A DNA stretch of 64,000 bases from Chryseobacterium luquanense. Lineage in GTDB: Bacteria > Bacteroidota > Bacteroidia > Flavobacteriales > Weeksellaceae. The DNA is taken from positions 1-64,000 of the forward strand of contig NZ_JAOVZV010000021.1 in NCBI RefSeq assembly GCF_026460945.1. Reading direction: 5' to 3'. The position numbers and the translations under genes were made by a program. Under the pieces are notes generated by a model, which did not search any database, was not told the DNA's origin, and saw only the letters and a list, made by a program, of their open reading frames with translations. Position 1 is the stretch's first letter; each line of letters begins with the position of its first letter. Of this stretch, positions 25,165-33,656 are shown in pieces.

Positions 25165-25728
25165 ATGAAAAACTTAATAAAGATCACTCTTTGTGTCTTG
25201 ACAACAATGGTTTTGTTCAATACCAAAATTAATGCTCAGGAATATGCCGACACGACCAAGACACTAGAAGAAGGTAAAGCACCAGGCTTGAAGGTAAAGG
25301 TTCTAAGTTCCGTTGGACAAACCAAAACCTACCTTCTTATTTTTACGAAAGGCGATGAGATTGTTGCAGGTCTGACAGAGTTTGTCAAGAAAAACAATAT
25401 CAAAAGTGGTCACTACACAGGTTTGGGTGATGCATTGTCTGCAAAAGCAGGTTGGTTTGATTACGATAAAAAGAAATTTAAGGTCATCCCAATTGGCGTT
25501 TCAGAGGTTTCTTCTTTTACAGGGGATATTGCCTGGTTTAAAGGGAATTCGATCGCTCATACGCACTTTAGTACTGCGATAGAAGATGGCTCGGTGAAAG
25601 GCGGGCATCTTTTGGAATTATTCTGCGGACCGACAATGGAAATTATTTTGATTGAAGAGCCTGTTGCACTTTACAAAAAATTAGACCCCGAATTTAATGC
25701 TGCATTGATCGACCCGGATTTAAAATAA
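25165..25728 (+). CDS. PPC/DUF296-domain protein, exported copy
   Basis: A 187-residue protein: signal peptide (residues 1-24, ending KINAQ) then one PPC (DUF296) domain. Domain marks are KTYLLIFTKGDEIVAGLTEF, the GHYTGLGDAL turn, AHTHFS and the GGHLLELFCGPTMEI block; the conserved His residues may bind metal. PPC domains occur in plant AT-hook proteins and in stand-alone bacterial proteins of uncertain activity. The next gene encodes a close paralogue without a signal peptide, so this looks like a duplicate that became exported. Confidence 0.8.
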   Translation: MKNLIKITLCVLTTMVLFNTKINAQEYADTTKTLEEGKAPGLKVKVLSSVGQTKTYLLIFTKGDEIVAGLTEFVKKNNIKSGHYTGLGDALSAKAGWFDYDKKKFKVIPIGVSEVSSFTGDIAWFKGNSIAHTHFSTAIEDGSVKGGHLLELFCGPTMEIILIEEPVALYKKLDPEFNAALIDPDLK

Positions 25729-25733
25729 ACAAT

Positions 25734-26228
25734 ATGGAATCACAATACAAATCTATTGAAACGGTAATAGAATCAGGAAAAGCACCCGGATTGAAAGTAA
25801 AACTTCTCAGTGAGGTTGGCGGTGTTAAAACCTATATGCTTGTTTTTTCGAAAGGCGATGAAGTCGTTTCCGGACTTACAGATTTTGCTTCAAAATACGA
25901 CATTAAAAGTGCCCATTATCAAGGCATCGGAAGTGCATTTGAAACAGAATTAGGTTGGTTTGATTTTGACCGTCAGGAATATCTGGTGAACACTGCCGGT
26001 GTTGCAGAGGTAACCTCGATCATCGGAAATATCACCTGGTACGAAGGAAAACCGGTAGCACATACCCACACGACTGTTTCTTTAAAAGATGGAGGCGTGA
26101 AAGGTGGACATTTATTAAAAATGATCGTTGGGGCAACCATTGAAATTGTACTGACTGCAGAACCTACTTTTCTATATAAAAAATTAAACCCGGAATTCAA
26201 CGCAGCAGCCATCGATCCGGAATTATAA
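25734..26228 (+). CDS. PPC/DUF296-domain protein, cytosolic copy
   Basis: A 164-residue PPC (DUF296) protein lacking a signal peptide. It matches its neighbour closely along the domain (GKAPGLKVKLL, KTYMLVFSKGDEVVSGLTDF, AHTHTT, GGHLLKMIVGATIEI, LNPEFNAAAIDPEL). The gene starts 5 bases after the exported copy and is followed after 32 bases by the zinc alcohol dehydrogenase. The paired locations suggest the same small ligand or reaction in two compartments; the biochemistry is unknown. Confidence 0.8.
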   Translation: MESQYKSIETVIESGKAPGLKVKLLSEVGGVKTYMLVFSKGDEVVSGLTDFASKYDIKSAHYQGIGSAFETELGWFDFDRQEYLVNTAGVAEVTSIIGNITWYEGKPVAHTHTTVSLKDGGVKGGHLLKMIVGATIEIVLTAEPTFLYKKLNPEFNAAAIDPEL

Positions 26229-26260
26229 ATCATAAAACAAACAAAATAAAAATCAACAAT

Positions 26261-27373
26261 ATGGAAATTACAGCAGCTATCGTAAAATCACAAGGTAGCG
26301 AATTTGAATTGGAAAAAGTAACGTTGGACGAGCCGGGTGCTGAGGAAGTGCTTGTAAAGATCGTTGCAACAGGGATCTGTCACACCGATATGGTTGCCCG
26401 TGATTTTATTATGGGTTCACCTAATTTTCCTGTGATCTTGGGTCACGAGGGAGCAGGTGTCATTGAAAAAGTGGGGAGTGATGTTCATCACCTGAAAGTA
26501 GGTGATCACGTAGTCTTGACCTATGGATTTTGTGGCGAATGTGAGATCTGCCGGACAGGAAATCCGGCTTATTGCTACGAATTTTTTGACCGTAACTTCT
26601 CAGGAGCGGATATCGAAGGTCATCACCATCACCACGATCACGAAGGAAAAGACATCAATGATAATTTCTTTTCACAATCTTCTTTTGCCACATATTCAAT
26701 TGCCCACAAAAACAATGTGATCCCTGTTCCGAAGGATGCGCCATTGGAAATTTTAGGGCCATTGGGTTGCGGAATCCAAACTGGTGCTGGAGCTGTGATC
26801 AATACGCTGAAAATTAAAGTTGGAAGTTCTATCGTGATCTCCGGAACTGGTGCTGTGGGTCTTTCTGCGGTGATGGCGGCGAAAGCTTCTTCGGCAACGG
26901 TTATTATTGCAGTGGATATCAATGATGAGAGATTAGAATTTGCTAAGGAATTAGGCGCAACTCATACGATCAATTCATTGAATGAAAATGTAAGAGAAAA
27001 AATCCGCGAGATCCTTCCAAATGGTGTTCAGTTCGCCGTGGATACAACAGGGAGAAGTGAAGTGATCAACAATTCATTGAACAGTTTAGCTCCTGTTGGA
27101 GAAATGGCGATCATCGGCGTTGCGACCAAACCATTGGAATTGGAAACAAACATTTTCCTTACGAAAGGTTACAAGATCAAATTTGTAAACCAGGGAGACA
27201 GCGTATCGGAAGAGTTCATTCCAAAATTGATCAAAATGTATCTTCACGGACAGTTTCCGTTTGACAAATTAATTAAAACATATGCTTTCGAAGATATCAA
27301 TCAGGCGGTGGAAGATTCCGAAAAAGGAAGAACCATCAAAGCAGTTTTGAAAATCGGAGAATACAATAAGTAA
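26261..27373 (+). CDS. Zinc-dependent alcohol dehydrogenase (aryl-alcohol type) with a His-rich insert
   Basis: A 370-residue MDR protein. Catalytic zinc ligands lie in GICHTD near residue 45 and GHEGAGV near 66. The structural-zinc lobe CGECEICRTGNPAYC is near 89-103, and the Rossmann motif is GTGAVG near 195. It best fits NAD-dependent aryl- or benzyl-alcohol dehydrogenases. Just after the structural-zinc lobe there is an insert GHHHHHDHEG (codons about 26620-26649), unusual for the family and a plausible metal-binding loop. It follows the PPC genes and precedes an exported esterase. Confidence 0.85.
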   Translation: MEITAAIVKSQGSEFELEKVTLDEPGAEEVLVKIVATGICHTDMVARDFIMGSPNFPVILGHEGAGVIEKVGSDVHHLKVGDHVVLTYGFCGECEICRTGNPAYCYEFFDRNFSGADIEGHHHHHDHEGKDINDNFFSQSSFATYSIAHKNNVIPVPKDAPLEILGPLGCGIQTGAGAVINTLKIKVGSSIVISGTGAVGLSAVMAAKASSATVIIAVDINDERLEFAKELGATHTINSLNENVREKIREILPNGVQFAVDTTGRSEVINNSLNSLAPVGEMAIIGVATKPLELETNIFLTKGYKIKFVNQGDSVSEEFIPKLIKMYLHGQFPFDKLIKTYAFEDINQAVEDSEKGRTIKAVLKIGEYNK

Positions 27374-27390
27374 TCTTAAAAAATTTAAAT

Positions 27391-27432
27391 AAAGCTTTAC
27401 ACTTGTCTCACCAAAAGCTTGTGTAAAGCTTT
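27391..27432 (+). terminator. Hairpin between alcohol dehydrogenase and esterase genes
   Basis: AAAGCTTTACAC (27391-27402) and GTGTAAAGCTTT (27421-27432) are perfect 12-base arms with an 18-base loop, 18 bases after the dehydrogenase stop. A short T-rich stretch follows. It probably terminates or attenuates transcription. It also shows that translation of the esterase starts after the hairpin, at 27455. Confidence 0.6.
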
Positions 27433-27454
27433 ACCTTTTATAAATCAAATCAAT

Positions 27455-28318
27455 ATGAAAAAAATAAAATCTATTGCTCTTCTGTTAATGATGTACTCTG
27501 GATTGTCAGCGCAGCAAAATGTTATTTTACCGATCAATGGTAAAATAAATAAGGATATTGGAAAGGAAGAAAAAACGTCAACAATGGATCCAAAGTCCGA
27601 TAGTTGCACAGTCTATAATGTGACTGTTCCGAGTCTTGCCATTTACAAACCGGAAGGTGTGGCATCCAACGGGACTGCCGTTCTGGTGGTTCCTGGCGGT
27701 GCTTTTCATATTTTAGCGTATGACGACGAAGGTGTGAAAATTGCAAAGTCATTGGCGTCAAAAGGTTACACGGCGGCAGTGTTGAAATACAGATTGGTAA
27801 AGTTGGATAATAAAGACCCGTTCGGAAAACTGATGGAAAATGCCAAAAACTTCGATGTTTTGGAATCTATAATGGCTCCAGTTGTACCATTGGCCATTGC
27901 AGACGGAAAAGAAGCGATGAAATACCTTAAATCAAATGCGACAGCTTTAGGATTTAACAAAGATAGAATTGGAGTTGTCGGTTTTTCCGCAGGAGGAACT
28001 ATTGCTGCAGCTATCGCTTTGGATAAGGATGTTCGTCCACTCTTCAGTGCGCCAATTTATCCATACTTAGCGCCTGTGATGAAAACACCTATTCCTGCAG
28101 ATCCTTCGCCAATATTCATTGCGGTTACACAGGATGATGATTTCGGGTTTGATATCAACTCAGCTAAATTCTACGAGAACTGGAAAGTCGGAAAAGGTCT
28201 TGCCGAACTTCACATCTATACCAAAGGTCACCACGGATTTGCAAGCAAAACTCAGGGACTTCCTGTCGACCATTGGGAAGACCGAATGATAGATTGGTTA
28301 ACTTCTATGGGATTTTAA
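27455..28318 (+). CDS. Exported alpha/beta hydrolase (BD-FAE/esterase-like)
   Basis: A 287-residue protein from ATG 27455 (MKKIKSIALLLMMYSGLSAQ, a signal peptide); an ATG at 27419 lies inside the upstream hairpin and is rejected. Motifs: VLVVPGGAFHILAYDDEG (oxyanion loop, HGGG-like), nucleophile elbow GFSAGG, acid near FIAVTQDDDFG and catalytic His in KGHHGFASK. The pattern matches acetyl-xylan-esterase-like hydrolases of Bacteroidota. It is periplasmic. It converges with an AraC-type gene on the other strand. Confidence 0.8.
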   Translation: MKKIKSIALLLMMYSGLSAQQNVILPINGKINKDIGKEEKTSTMDPKSDSCTVYNVTVPSLAIYKPEGVASNGTAVLVVPGGAFHILAYDDEGVKIAKSLASKGYTAAVLKYRLVKLDNKDPFGKLMENAKNFDVLESIMAPVVPLAIADGKEAMKYLKSNATALGFNKDRIGVVGFSAGGTIAAAIALDKDVRPLFSAPIYPYLAPVMKTPIPADPSPIFIAVTQDDDFGFDINSAKFYENWKVGKGLAELHIYTKGHHGFASKTQGLPVDHWEDRMIDWLTSMGF

Positions 28319-28342
28319 ATAGTAAAAAGTGATTATAATTAA

Positions 28343-29176
28343 TCACAGTTTCCTGTAATTATTCGGAGAGACACCGGAATACTGCTTAAAAAACCGGCTG
28401 AAGTGAAACTGATTTTCAAAGTTCAGATGATCTGAGATATATTTGACGGGCAGAGATTTATTATCCAGCAAAACTTTGGCTTCCAGCACAACCATCTCCG
28501 TAATAAATTGCCGCGCTGTTCTACCTGTTTTTTTCTTGAGAAGCTGTGACAGATATTTTTCGTTAATGGATAGTTTCTCAGAATAAAAACTCACTTCTCT
28601 GCTGCTCAGATAAAATTCTGATAATAATTTGATAAACCTGTAAATGAGCGTGTTGGAATAATCCTGGTCGGTCTCCATCTCATCATAATAAGTTTTTACT
28701 TTGAGAAGAATGGACTTGAAGATATTTTTGACCATTTCAGAATGGAGATCCAGATTGTCATTTCGAGCCTGAAGTTCCGCAATAATTTGAATAAGATCAA
28801 TCAGTAGTTGTTGATCATTTTCATCGATAGTTCTGTAGGAAGACAGACCTTCTCGCAGGAAATTTGCCACATTAAAATATTTTCCTAAAATCCCGGATGT
28901 CTTCAAAAAGTCTGGAGTAAACAGTAGTGAAATAAAGGTCGAACTGTCATTGTCCCAACTGATTTGTCGAATAGTCGAGGGCGGAATAATGATGACGCTG
29001 TTTGCCTTTAGGTCATAACCCAATAAATTCACCTTCAGGTTTAAATTTCCTTTAATAACAAACACCATTGAAAAATGTTCGGAACGGAAGGGTTTGTTTT
29101 TAAATGCTTCTGAACTGTTTTTTGATGAGTCGTAAATGACCAAATCAGCAGACGTAACTGATCTCAGAAAGTTCAA
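28343..29176 (-). CDS. AraC-family transcriptional regulator
   Basis: A 277-residue protein with an N-terminal cupin-like sensing half (HFSMVFVIKGNLNLKVNLLG, NSVIIIPPSTIRQISWD) and a C-terminal AraC double helix-turn-helix (EKYLSQLLKKKTGRTARQFI, PVKYISDHLNFENQFHFSRF, SGVSPNNYRK). The ligand is unknown. It is transcribed away from panB and towards the esterase gene. Nothing in the sequence identifies its targets. Confidence 0.85.
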   Translation of the reverse strand: MNFLRSVTSADLVIYDSSKNSSEAFKNKPFRSEHFSMVFVIKGNLNLKVNLLGYDLKANSVIIIPPSTIRQISWDNDSSTFISLLFTPDFLKTSGILGKYFNVANFLREGLSSYRTIDENDQQLLIDLIQIIAELQARNDNLDLHSEMVKNIFKSILLKVKTYYDEMETDQDYSNTLIYRFIKLLSEFYLSSREVSFYSEKLSINEKYLSQLLKKKTGRTARQFITEMVVLEAKVLLDNKSLPVKYISDHLNFENQFHFSRFFKQYSGVSPNNYRKL

Positions 29177-29377
29177 GGTCTTTAACTTCTAATTTTAGAT
29201 TTGATTTTACCGTGGTCACTATGCAGCTTTTAACAAATATAAAGATCTTTATCTTACTTTTAGATATATTTTGCTGTCTTTTTTCTATTTGATTGGTAGT
29301 GTCGCAAGACGAACTTTGTGAATTCACATTATTCAGAAAGATGAATAGTTAATAAAAAATAATCATTAAAAGAGAAA

Positions 29378-30223
29378 ATGTCAGTAAATAAAATAGCCGA
29401 TAAAAATAAGGTGACCGTTCAGATCTTCAGAAAAATGAAGGAAAAAGGGCAGAAGATCAGTATGTTAACTGCGTACGATTATACAATGGCAAAATTGGTC
29501 GACCAGGCAGGTATTGATGCCATCCTTGTTGGAGATTCTGCCGGTAATGTTATGGCTGGTTATGAAACTACTTTGAGCGTAACGCTCGACGAAATTATTT
29601 ATCACGCCAAATCAGTCAAAAGAGCAGTGAAAAATGCGCTTATTGTTGTCGATATGCCATTCGGAACGTGTTCTGGTGACCCGAAAGATTCATTGCACAA
29701 CGCCATCAGAATTATGAGAGAGACCGGAGCTGAAGCTTTGAAGATAGAAGGCGGAGAGGAACTGTTGCCCGATATCAGAAAAATAATTGCCGCTGGAATT
29801 CCTGTGATGGGACATCTCGGTCTGATGCCTCAGTCGGTACATCAATATGGCGGATTCGGATTGCGTGCAAAATCTGAAATGGAAGCGCAAAAACTTAAAA
29901 ATGATGCTGCACTTTTAGAGGAAGCAGGATGTTTTGCCGTTACATTGGAAAAAGTTCCTGCAGCTTTGGCAGAAGAAATCGCTCTGTCGTTGAGGATTCC
30001 GGTTATCGGGATCGGTGCAGGTTCGCAGGTTGACGGTCAGGTTTTGGTCGTTCACGATATGCTTGGATTGAATCAGGAATTCTTACCAAAATTCGTACGC
30101 AAATATGCAGAATTGGGAGATACGGTCAAGAAAGCAGTAAATGATTATATTCTTGATGTCAAAAACAGCGATTTTCCTTCTGTCAGCGAGTCGTACGAAA
30201 ATCCGACCAAAGAAGTTGTCTGA
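29378..30223 (+). CDS. panB: 3-methyl-2-oxobutanoate hydroxymethyltransferase
   Basis: A 281-residue enzyme transferring a hydroxymethyl group from 5,10-methylene-THF to 2-oxoisovalerate, giving ketopantoate (pantothenate/CoA pathway). Signatures: MLTAYDYTMAKLVDQAG, VGDSAGNVMAGY (metal-binding Asp), DMPFGTC, KIEGG, GHLGLMPQSVHQYGGF, and GIGAGSQVDGQVLVVHDMLG. Length and motif order are canonical. It stands alone between the AraC gene and the YceI lipoprotein gene; no panC is in the window. Confidence 0.95.
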   Translation: MSVNKIADKNKVTVQIFRKMKEKGQKISMLTAYDYTMAKLVDQAGIDAILVGDSAGNVMAGYETTLSVTLDEIIYHAKSVKRAVKNALIVVDMPFGTCSGDPKDSLHNAIRIMRETGAEALKIEGGEELLPDIRKIIAAGIPVMGHLGLMPQSVHQYGGFGLRAKSEMEAQKLKNDAALLEEAGCFAVTLEKVPAALAEEIALSLRIPVIGIGAGSQVDGQVLVVHDMLGLNQEFLPKFVRKYAELGDTVKKAVNDYILDVKNSDFPSVSESYENPTKEVV

Positions 30224-30332
30224 TTTTAAGCAGGCAATTACTCAAAATCACAATCATTCTTCCGATAAGTGTAATTTTTAGGATACCGTTTTTTGGAAAT
30301 TTGCAGTGTAATTAATTTAAAATAATTTCAAA

Positions 30333-31004
30333 ATGAAAAAATTAAGCATTATTGCATTGGCAGGAATAGGATTACTTCTTGCTTCTTGTAACAAAAATTC
30401 TACCCAAACGCCTTCTCAGGAACAGCAGGTTGCTGAAAAACAAGGAGATGTTTTTGATGTTGATACTACATCTTCAGTCGTGAATTGGAAAGCATTTCAC
30501 AAAGGTGGATTTGCACCAAGATGGGAAACACTTTCCGTATCATCAGGAGAATTGTCTTTAGCTGAAGGCCAGTTGAATGCGGGAGAATTTGTAATCGATA
30601 TGAAATCATTGAAAGTTGATCCATCCTCTGTTACCGAAAAAGATAAAAACTATGCTGAATTGGAAGGGCATTTGAAAAGTGCAGACTTCTTTGATGTGGA
30701 AAAGAATCCGACTGCGGAATTTAAAGTGACCAAAGTTGAAGACTTGGCTGCAGCTACAACCGATGCGGTGGAAGGTGCCAACAAAACCATCAATGGTAAC
30801 CTGACTTTACAAGGAAAAACGTTGAATGTATCTTTTCCTGCCAATGTACAGGTTGCTGACAAAACAGTTTCTGTGAAAGCAAAATTAACCGTAAACCGTA
30901 CAGATTGGGGAATCAAATTCGGAACAAACGGAGCAGACCCTGCAGAATGGATGATCAGCAAGGATATTGAGATAGGGGTTGACGTAAAAGCAACGAAACC
31001 TTAA
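30333..31004 (+). CDS. YceI-family lipoprotein
   Basis: A 223-residue lipoprotein (lipobox LASC, Cys19) with a Gln/Lys-rich linker then a YceI lipocalin-like beta-barrel: SSVVNWKAFHKGGFAPRW, GQLNAGEFVIDMKSLKV, LKSADFFDVEKNPTAEFKVT, NLTLQGKTLNVSFPANVQV and NRTDWGIKFG. YceI domains bind polyisoprenoid-type lipids in the periplasm. In Bacteroidota, lipidated copies are common and often monocistronic, as here. Confidence 0.9.
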   Translation: MKKLSIIALAGIGLLLASCNKNSTQTPSQEQQVAEKQGDVFDVDTTSSVVNWKAFHKGGFAPRWETLSVSSGELSLAEGQLNAGEFVIDMKSLKVDPSSVTEKDKNYAELEGHLKSADFFDVEKNPTAEFKVTKVEDLAAATTDAVEGANKTINGNLTLQGKTLNVSFPANVQVADKTVSVKAKLTVNRTDWGIKFGTNGADPAEWMISKDIEIGVDVKATKP

Positions 31005-31133
31005 TAGAATATACCAATCTTACATTAGTTTAAGATAAAATCTTGATCTATATTATGGGAAGATCTCCCATATAATGCTGAAATTTGAAAATTAAATTTC
31101 AGCAGAAAAATTACCTTTAATATTTGAAATAAA

Positions 31134-31928
31134 ATGGATTTACAATTACAAGGAAAAACAGCTCTGGTCACGGGTTCCACAGGTGGAATTGGTTTTGCAA
31201 TTGCTTTGGGGCTGCTTCGTGAAGGAGCAATAGTTTACATCAATGGCAGAACGGAAGAAAAAATAAATGTTGCGATAGAGAAACTAAAGAAAGAAATTCC
31301 CGATGCAATTGTAAAAGGAATTGCAGCGGATTTCTCAAAGGTCTCGGAAGTTAATAATTTGATTAATGCTTTACCTGAAATTGATATTTTGGTCAACAAT
31401 GTGGGCGTTTACGGCGATCAGCCTTTTGAAACGACGGAAGATGCAGAATGGCTCAATGATTTTGAGGTGAATGTACTCAGCGGCGTAAGGTTATCACGTC
31501 ATTATGCTCCGCTAATGAAAGCAAAAAATTGGGGAAGGATTATTTTTATTTCCAGTGAATCTGCGATCAATATTCCTGAAGATATGATTCTTTACGGCGT
31601 AACGAAGACGGCTTATTTAGCTTTAAGCAGAGGTCTGGCGAAATTGATGAAAGGAACAAATGTTACAGTTAATGCTGTTCTTCCCGGACCAACTTTAGCC
31701 GAAGGAACAGAAAAAATGTTTGACAAAATTGCCGCAGACAAAGGAATTTCTGTTCAACAGGCTCAGATTGAGTTTATTAAAGAAAAAAGACCTTCGTCTG
31801 TTATTGAGCGTTGGGCTACAACAGAAGAGGTTGCGAATCTTGTCGTTTATGTTGCAAGTCCGCTATCTTCAGCAACATCCGGTGCAGCATTGCGTGTGGA
31901 TGGTGGAGTTGTGGATAGCGCTTTTTAA
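31134..31928 (+). CDS. Short-chain dehydrogenase/reductase
   Basis: A 264-residue SDR: TGSTGGIGFAIA (residues about 13-24), NNVGVYGDQPFE, SSESAINI and YGVTKTAYLALSRGLAK (catalytic Tyr/Lys), PGPTLAEGTEKMF, and the tail GAALRVDGGVVDSAF. The gene is followed by a hairpin terminator and then a Crp/Fnr gene, so it forms another SDR plus Crp/Fnr pair in this window. The substrate is not deducible. Confidence 0.85.
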   Translation: MDLQLQGKTALVTGSTGGIGFAIALGLLREGAIVYINGRTEEKINVAIEKLKKEIPDAIVKGIAADFSKVSEVNNLINALPEIDILVNNVGVYGDQPFETTEDAEWLNDFEVNVLSGVRLSRHYAPLMKAKNWGRIIFISSESAINIPEDMILYGVTKTAYLALSRGLAKLMKGTNVTVNAVLPGPTLAEGTEKMFDKIAADKGISVQQAQIEFIKEKRPSSVIERWATTEEVANLVVYVASPLSSATSGAALRVDGGVVDSAF

Positions 31929-31966
31929 ATTTGGATCAATTTTTTTGATTAATTTTTACATATTTT

Positions 31967-31995
31967 CAAAAGACATCTGATTTTAGATGTCTTTT
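31967..31995 (+). terminator. Terminator hairpin after the SDR gene
   Basis: AAAGACATCT pairs with AGATGTCTTT around a GATTTT loop, ending in TTTT. It lies about 40 bases after the SDR stop and before the Crp/Fnr gene. Confidence 0.75.
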
Positions 31996-32064
31996 GATCT
32001 TTCTACTTTCAAATCTGAGTTGATTCTAAAATAATATCTTTACATATATTTAAAAAATTACAGT

Positions 32065-32673
32065 TTGGATAGAAGTCAAAATTTAGAAAACCCGTTGGAT
32101 ATATTGATCAGCAGTTTCAACAATTCTTTCCCTTTGAACGAAAAAGAGGAGGAAGAGGTTAGAAGGCTTTTTAAAAAGAAAGTACTAAAAAGAAAAGGGT
32201 TTTTGCTGCAGGAAGGTGATATTTGCAGACATATTTCTTTTGTGATTTCCGGGTGTTTCAAAATGTATGCCGTGGATACCAATTTCAAAGAGCACAATCT
32301 TCAGTTCGCGATTGAATATGAATGGATCGCCGATATCCAAAGTTTTTATGATGAGGAACCGAGCAGACTGAGCATTGAGGCTTTGGAACCGTCGGTCGTT
32401 CTTCAGATCACTCACGAAGACTTACTTTATTTGTATGTCAATTACCATAAGTTTGACAGAAATTTCAGGATCATCAACGAAAGAAAGTTTATCAATTTTC
32501 AGGACAGAATATTACAAAGCATCAGTTTTACGGCTGAGGAAAGATATCTTAATTTTCAAAGAGATTTTCCTGAATTAATTAAGAGATTACCCAATACGCA
32601 GATTGCTTCCTATCTGGGAATCACCTCAGAATTTCTGAGCAAAGTGAGAAAAAATATCGTCAAGAAAAAATAA
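32065..32673 (+). CDS. Crp/Fnr-family transcriptional regulator
   Basis: A 202-residue protein starting at TTG 32065; no in-frame ATG lies near the expected N-terminus. Beta-roll region: KGFLLQEGDICRHISFVISGCFKMY; helix-turn-helix: PNTQIASYLGITSEFLSKVRKNI. It is the short Bacteroidota Crp/Fnr form. It is separated by a terminator from the upstream SDR gene and followed after 34 bases by an AraC-type gene that also starts with TTG. Confidence 0.8.
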   Translation: MDRSQNLENPLDILISSFNNSFPLNEKEEEEVRRLFKKKVLKRKGFLLQEGDICRHISFVISGCFKMYAVDTNFKEHNLQFAIEYEWIADIQSFYDEEPSRLSIEALEPSVVLQITHEDLLYLYVNYHKFDRNFRIINERKFINFQDRILQSISFTAEERYLNFQRDFPELIKRLPNTQIASYLGITSEFLSKVRKNIVKKK

Positions 32674-32707
32674 CGTTGTTGCCGATTTAATGATTAAAAT
32701 TTAGAAT

Positions 32708-33580
32708 TTGGAACGTTTAGAAATTAAAAAAAACATACAAAAACCGGAAGACCAGAATTTGTCTTTCAGGGCATTTGATCTTACACAATCAAATCTTGAA
32801 AATTATTTTGAACCTCACAAGAAAGATCATTTTTGTATTTTCTTGGTAGAGTCTGGTGAGATAGGATTACAGATTGAAGACCAAAAGATCAAGCTCAATG
32901 CAGGTAAAATATCAATTATTTTTCCTGAACAGATTTCTTTCATTACCAAAGCTTCTTCGGATATTTCAGGCAAAATTATTTTGTTTGAAGAAATTCTTTT
33001 TTGTTCTGATATTCTAAAAAACGAACTGCTTTCCTACAATGTTGATTTGGCGACGCATCTCAATTGTGTTTTTCTTTCACCATCAGAATTTGAACAGTCA
33101 AAGAAGCTCGCTGTTGATATCGAGAATGTTTATCTCGACCCAAGTCTTGTCCGAAAAGAGCAGGCGCGTTTTTATATCAAAATTTTCCTTCTCGGATTGA
33201 TTGAATTGGTCCACGGTCAGCACCCTGTTTTACAGCACGAAAGTGATAAGACAATCTATATCCGTTTCAAAAAAATGCTGAATGAACGCTATAAAACTGA
33301 ACGAACTGTGCAGTATTATGCATCAAAACTGGCAATCACAACGAAGAAGCTAAACAATATTACCAAAAAGCATTGTGACGAAACAGCCATCAATGCAATT
33401 CACAATCGTATTCTTCAGGAAATCAAAAGATTATTATTGTTTTCTGACCTTTCCCACAAGCAGATCTCATTGGAACTGGGATTCAGTTCGCCTTCAGCAC
33501 TGAATAAATTTGTAAAAACCAAACTAAAAGAAACGCCAACCGAACTTCAGGAAGAACTGGCTCAAATTTATAACAGATAG
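32708..33580 (+). CDS. AraC-family transcriptional regulator
   Basis: A 290-residue protein from TTG 32708 (MERLEIKKN). It has a cupin-like N-domain (HFCIFLVESGEIGLQIEDQ, AGKISIIFPEQISFI) and a C-terminal AraC domain (TVQYYASKLAITTKKLNNI, SHKQISLELGFSSPSALNKF, KETPTELQ). It lies directly upstream of the iron alcohol dehydrogenase on the same strand, with a -7-like box between the genes, so it may control that enzyme. Confidence 0.8.
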   Translation: MERLEIKKNIQKPEDQNLSFRAFDLTQSNLENYFEPHKKDHFCIFLVESGEIGLQIEDQKIKLNAGKISIIFPEQISFITKASSDISGKIILFEEILFCSDILKNELLSYNVDLATHLNCVFLSPSEFEQSKKLAVDIENVYLDPSLVRKEQARFYIKIFLLGLIELVHGQHPVLQHESDKTIYIRFKKMLNERYKTERTVQYYASKLAITTKKLNNITKKHCDETAINAIHNRILQEIKRLLLFSDLSHKQISLELGFSSPSALNKFVKTKLKETPTELQEELAQIYNR

Positions 33581-33615
33581 ACTCAATTATATAACACCTC
33601 GCTTTCTGCCTGACC

Positions 33616-33623
33616 TACCTTTG
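33616..33623 (+). promoter_or_regulatory. -7 promoter box of the iron alcohol dehydrogenase gene
   Basis: TACCTTTG matches the Bacteroidota -7 consensus TAnnTTTG, 33 bases upstream of the preferred ATG at 33657. No good -33 TTG is present at 19-21 bases upstream, so an activator such as the adjacent AraC protein may be needed. Confidence 0.45.
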
Positions 33624-33656
33624 TACTATAATTTTAACGCAAAATATAATACAAAA

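Noticed and set aside
26620..26650. Poly-His stretch as a vector or tag artefact
   Set aside because: It lies inside a natural MDR domain with mixed His codons and acidic residues, and no vector sequence is nearby.
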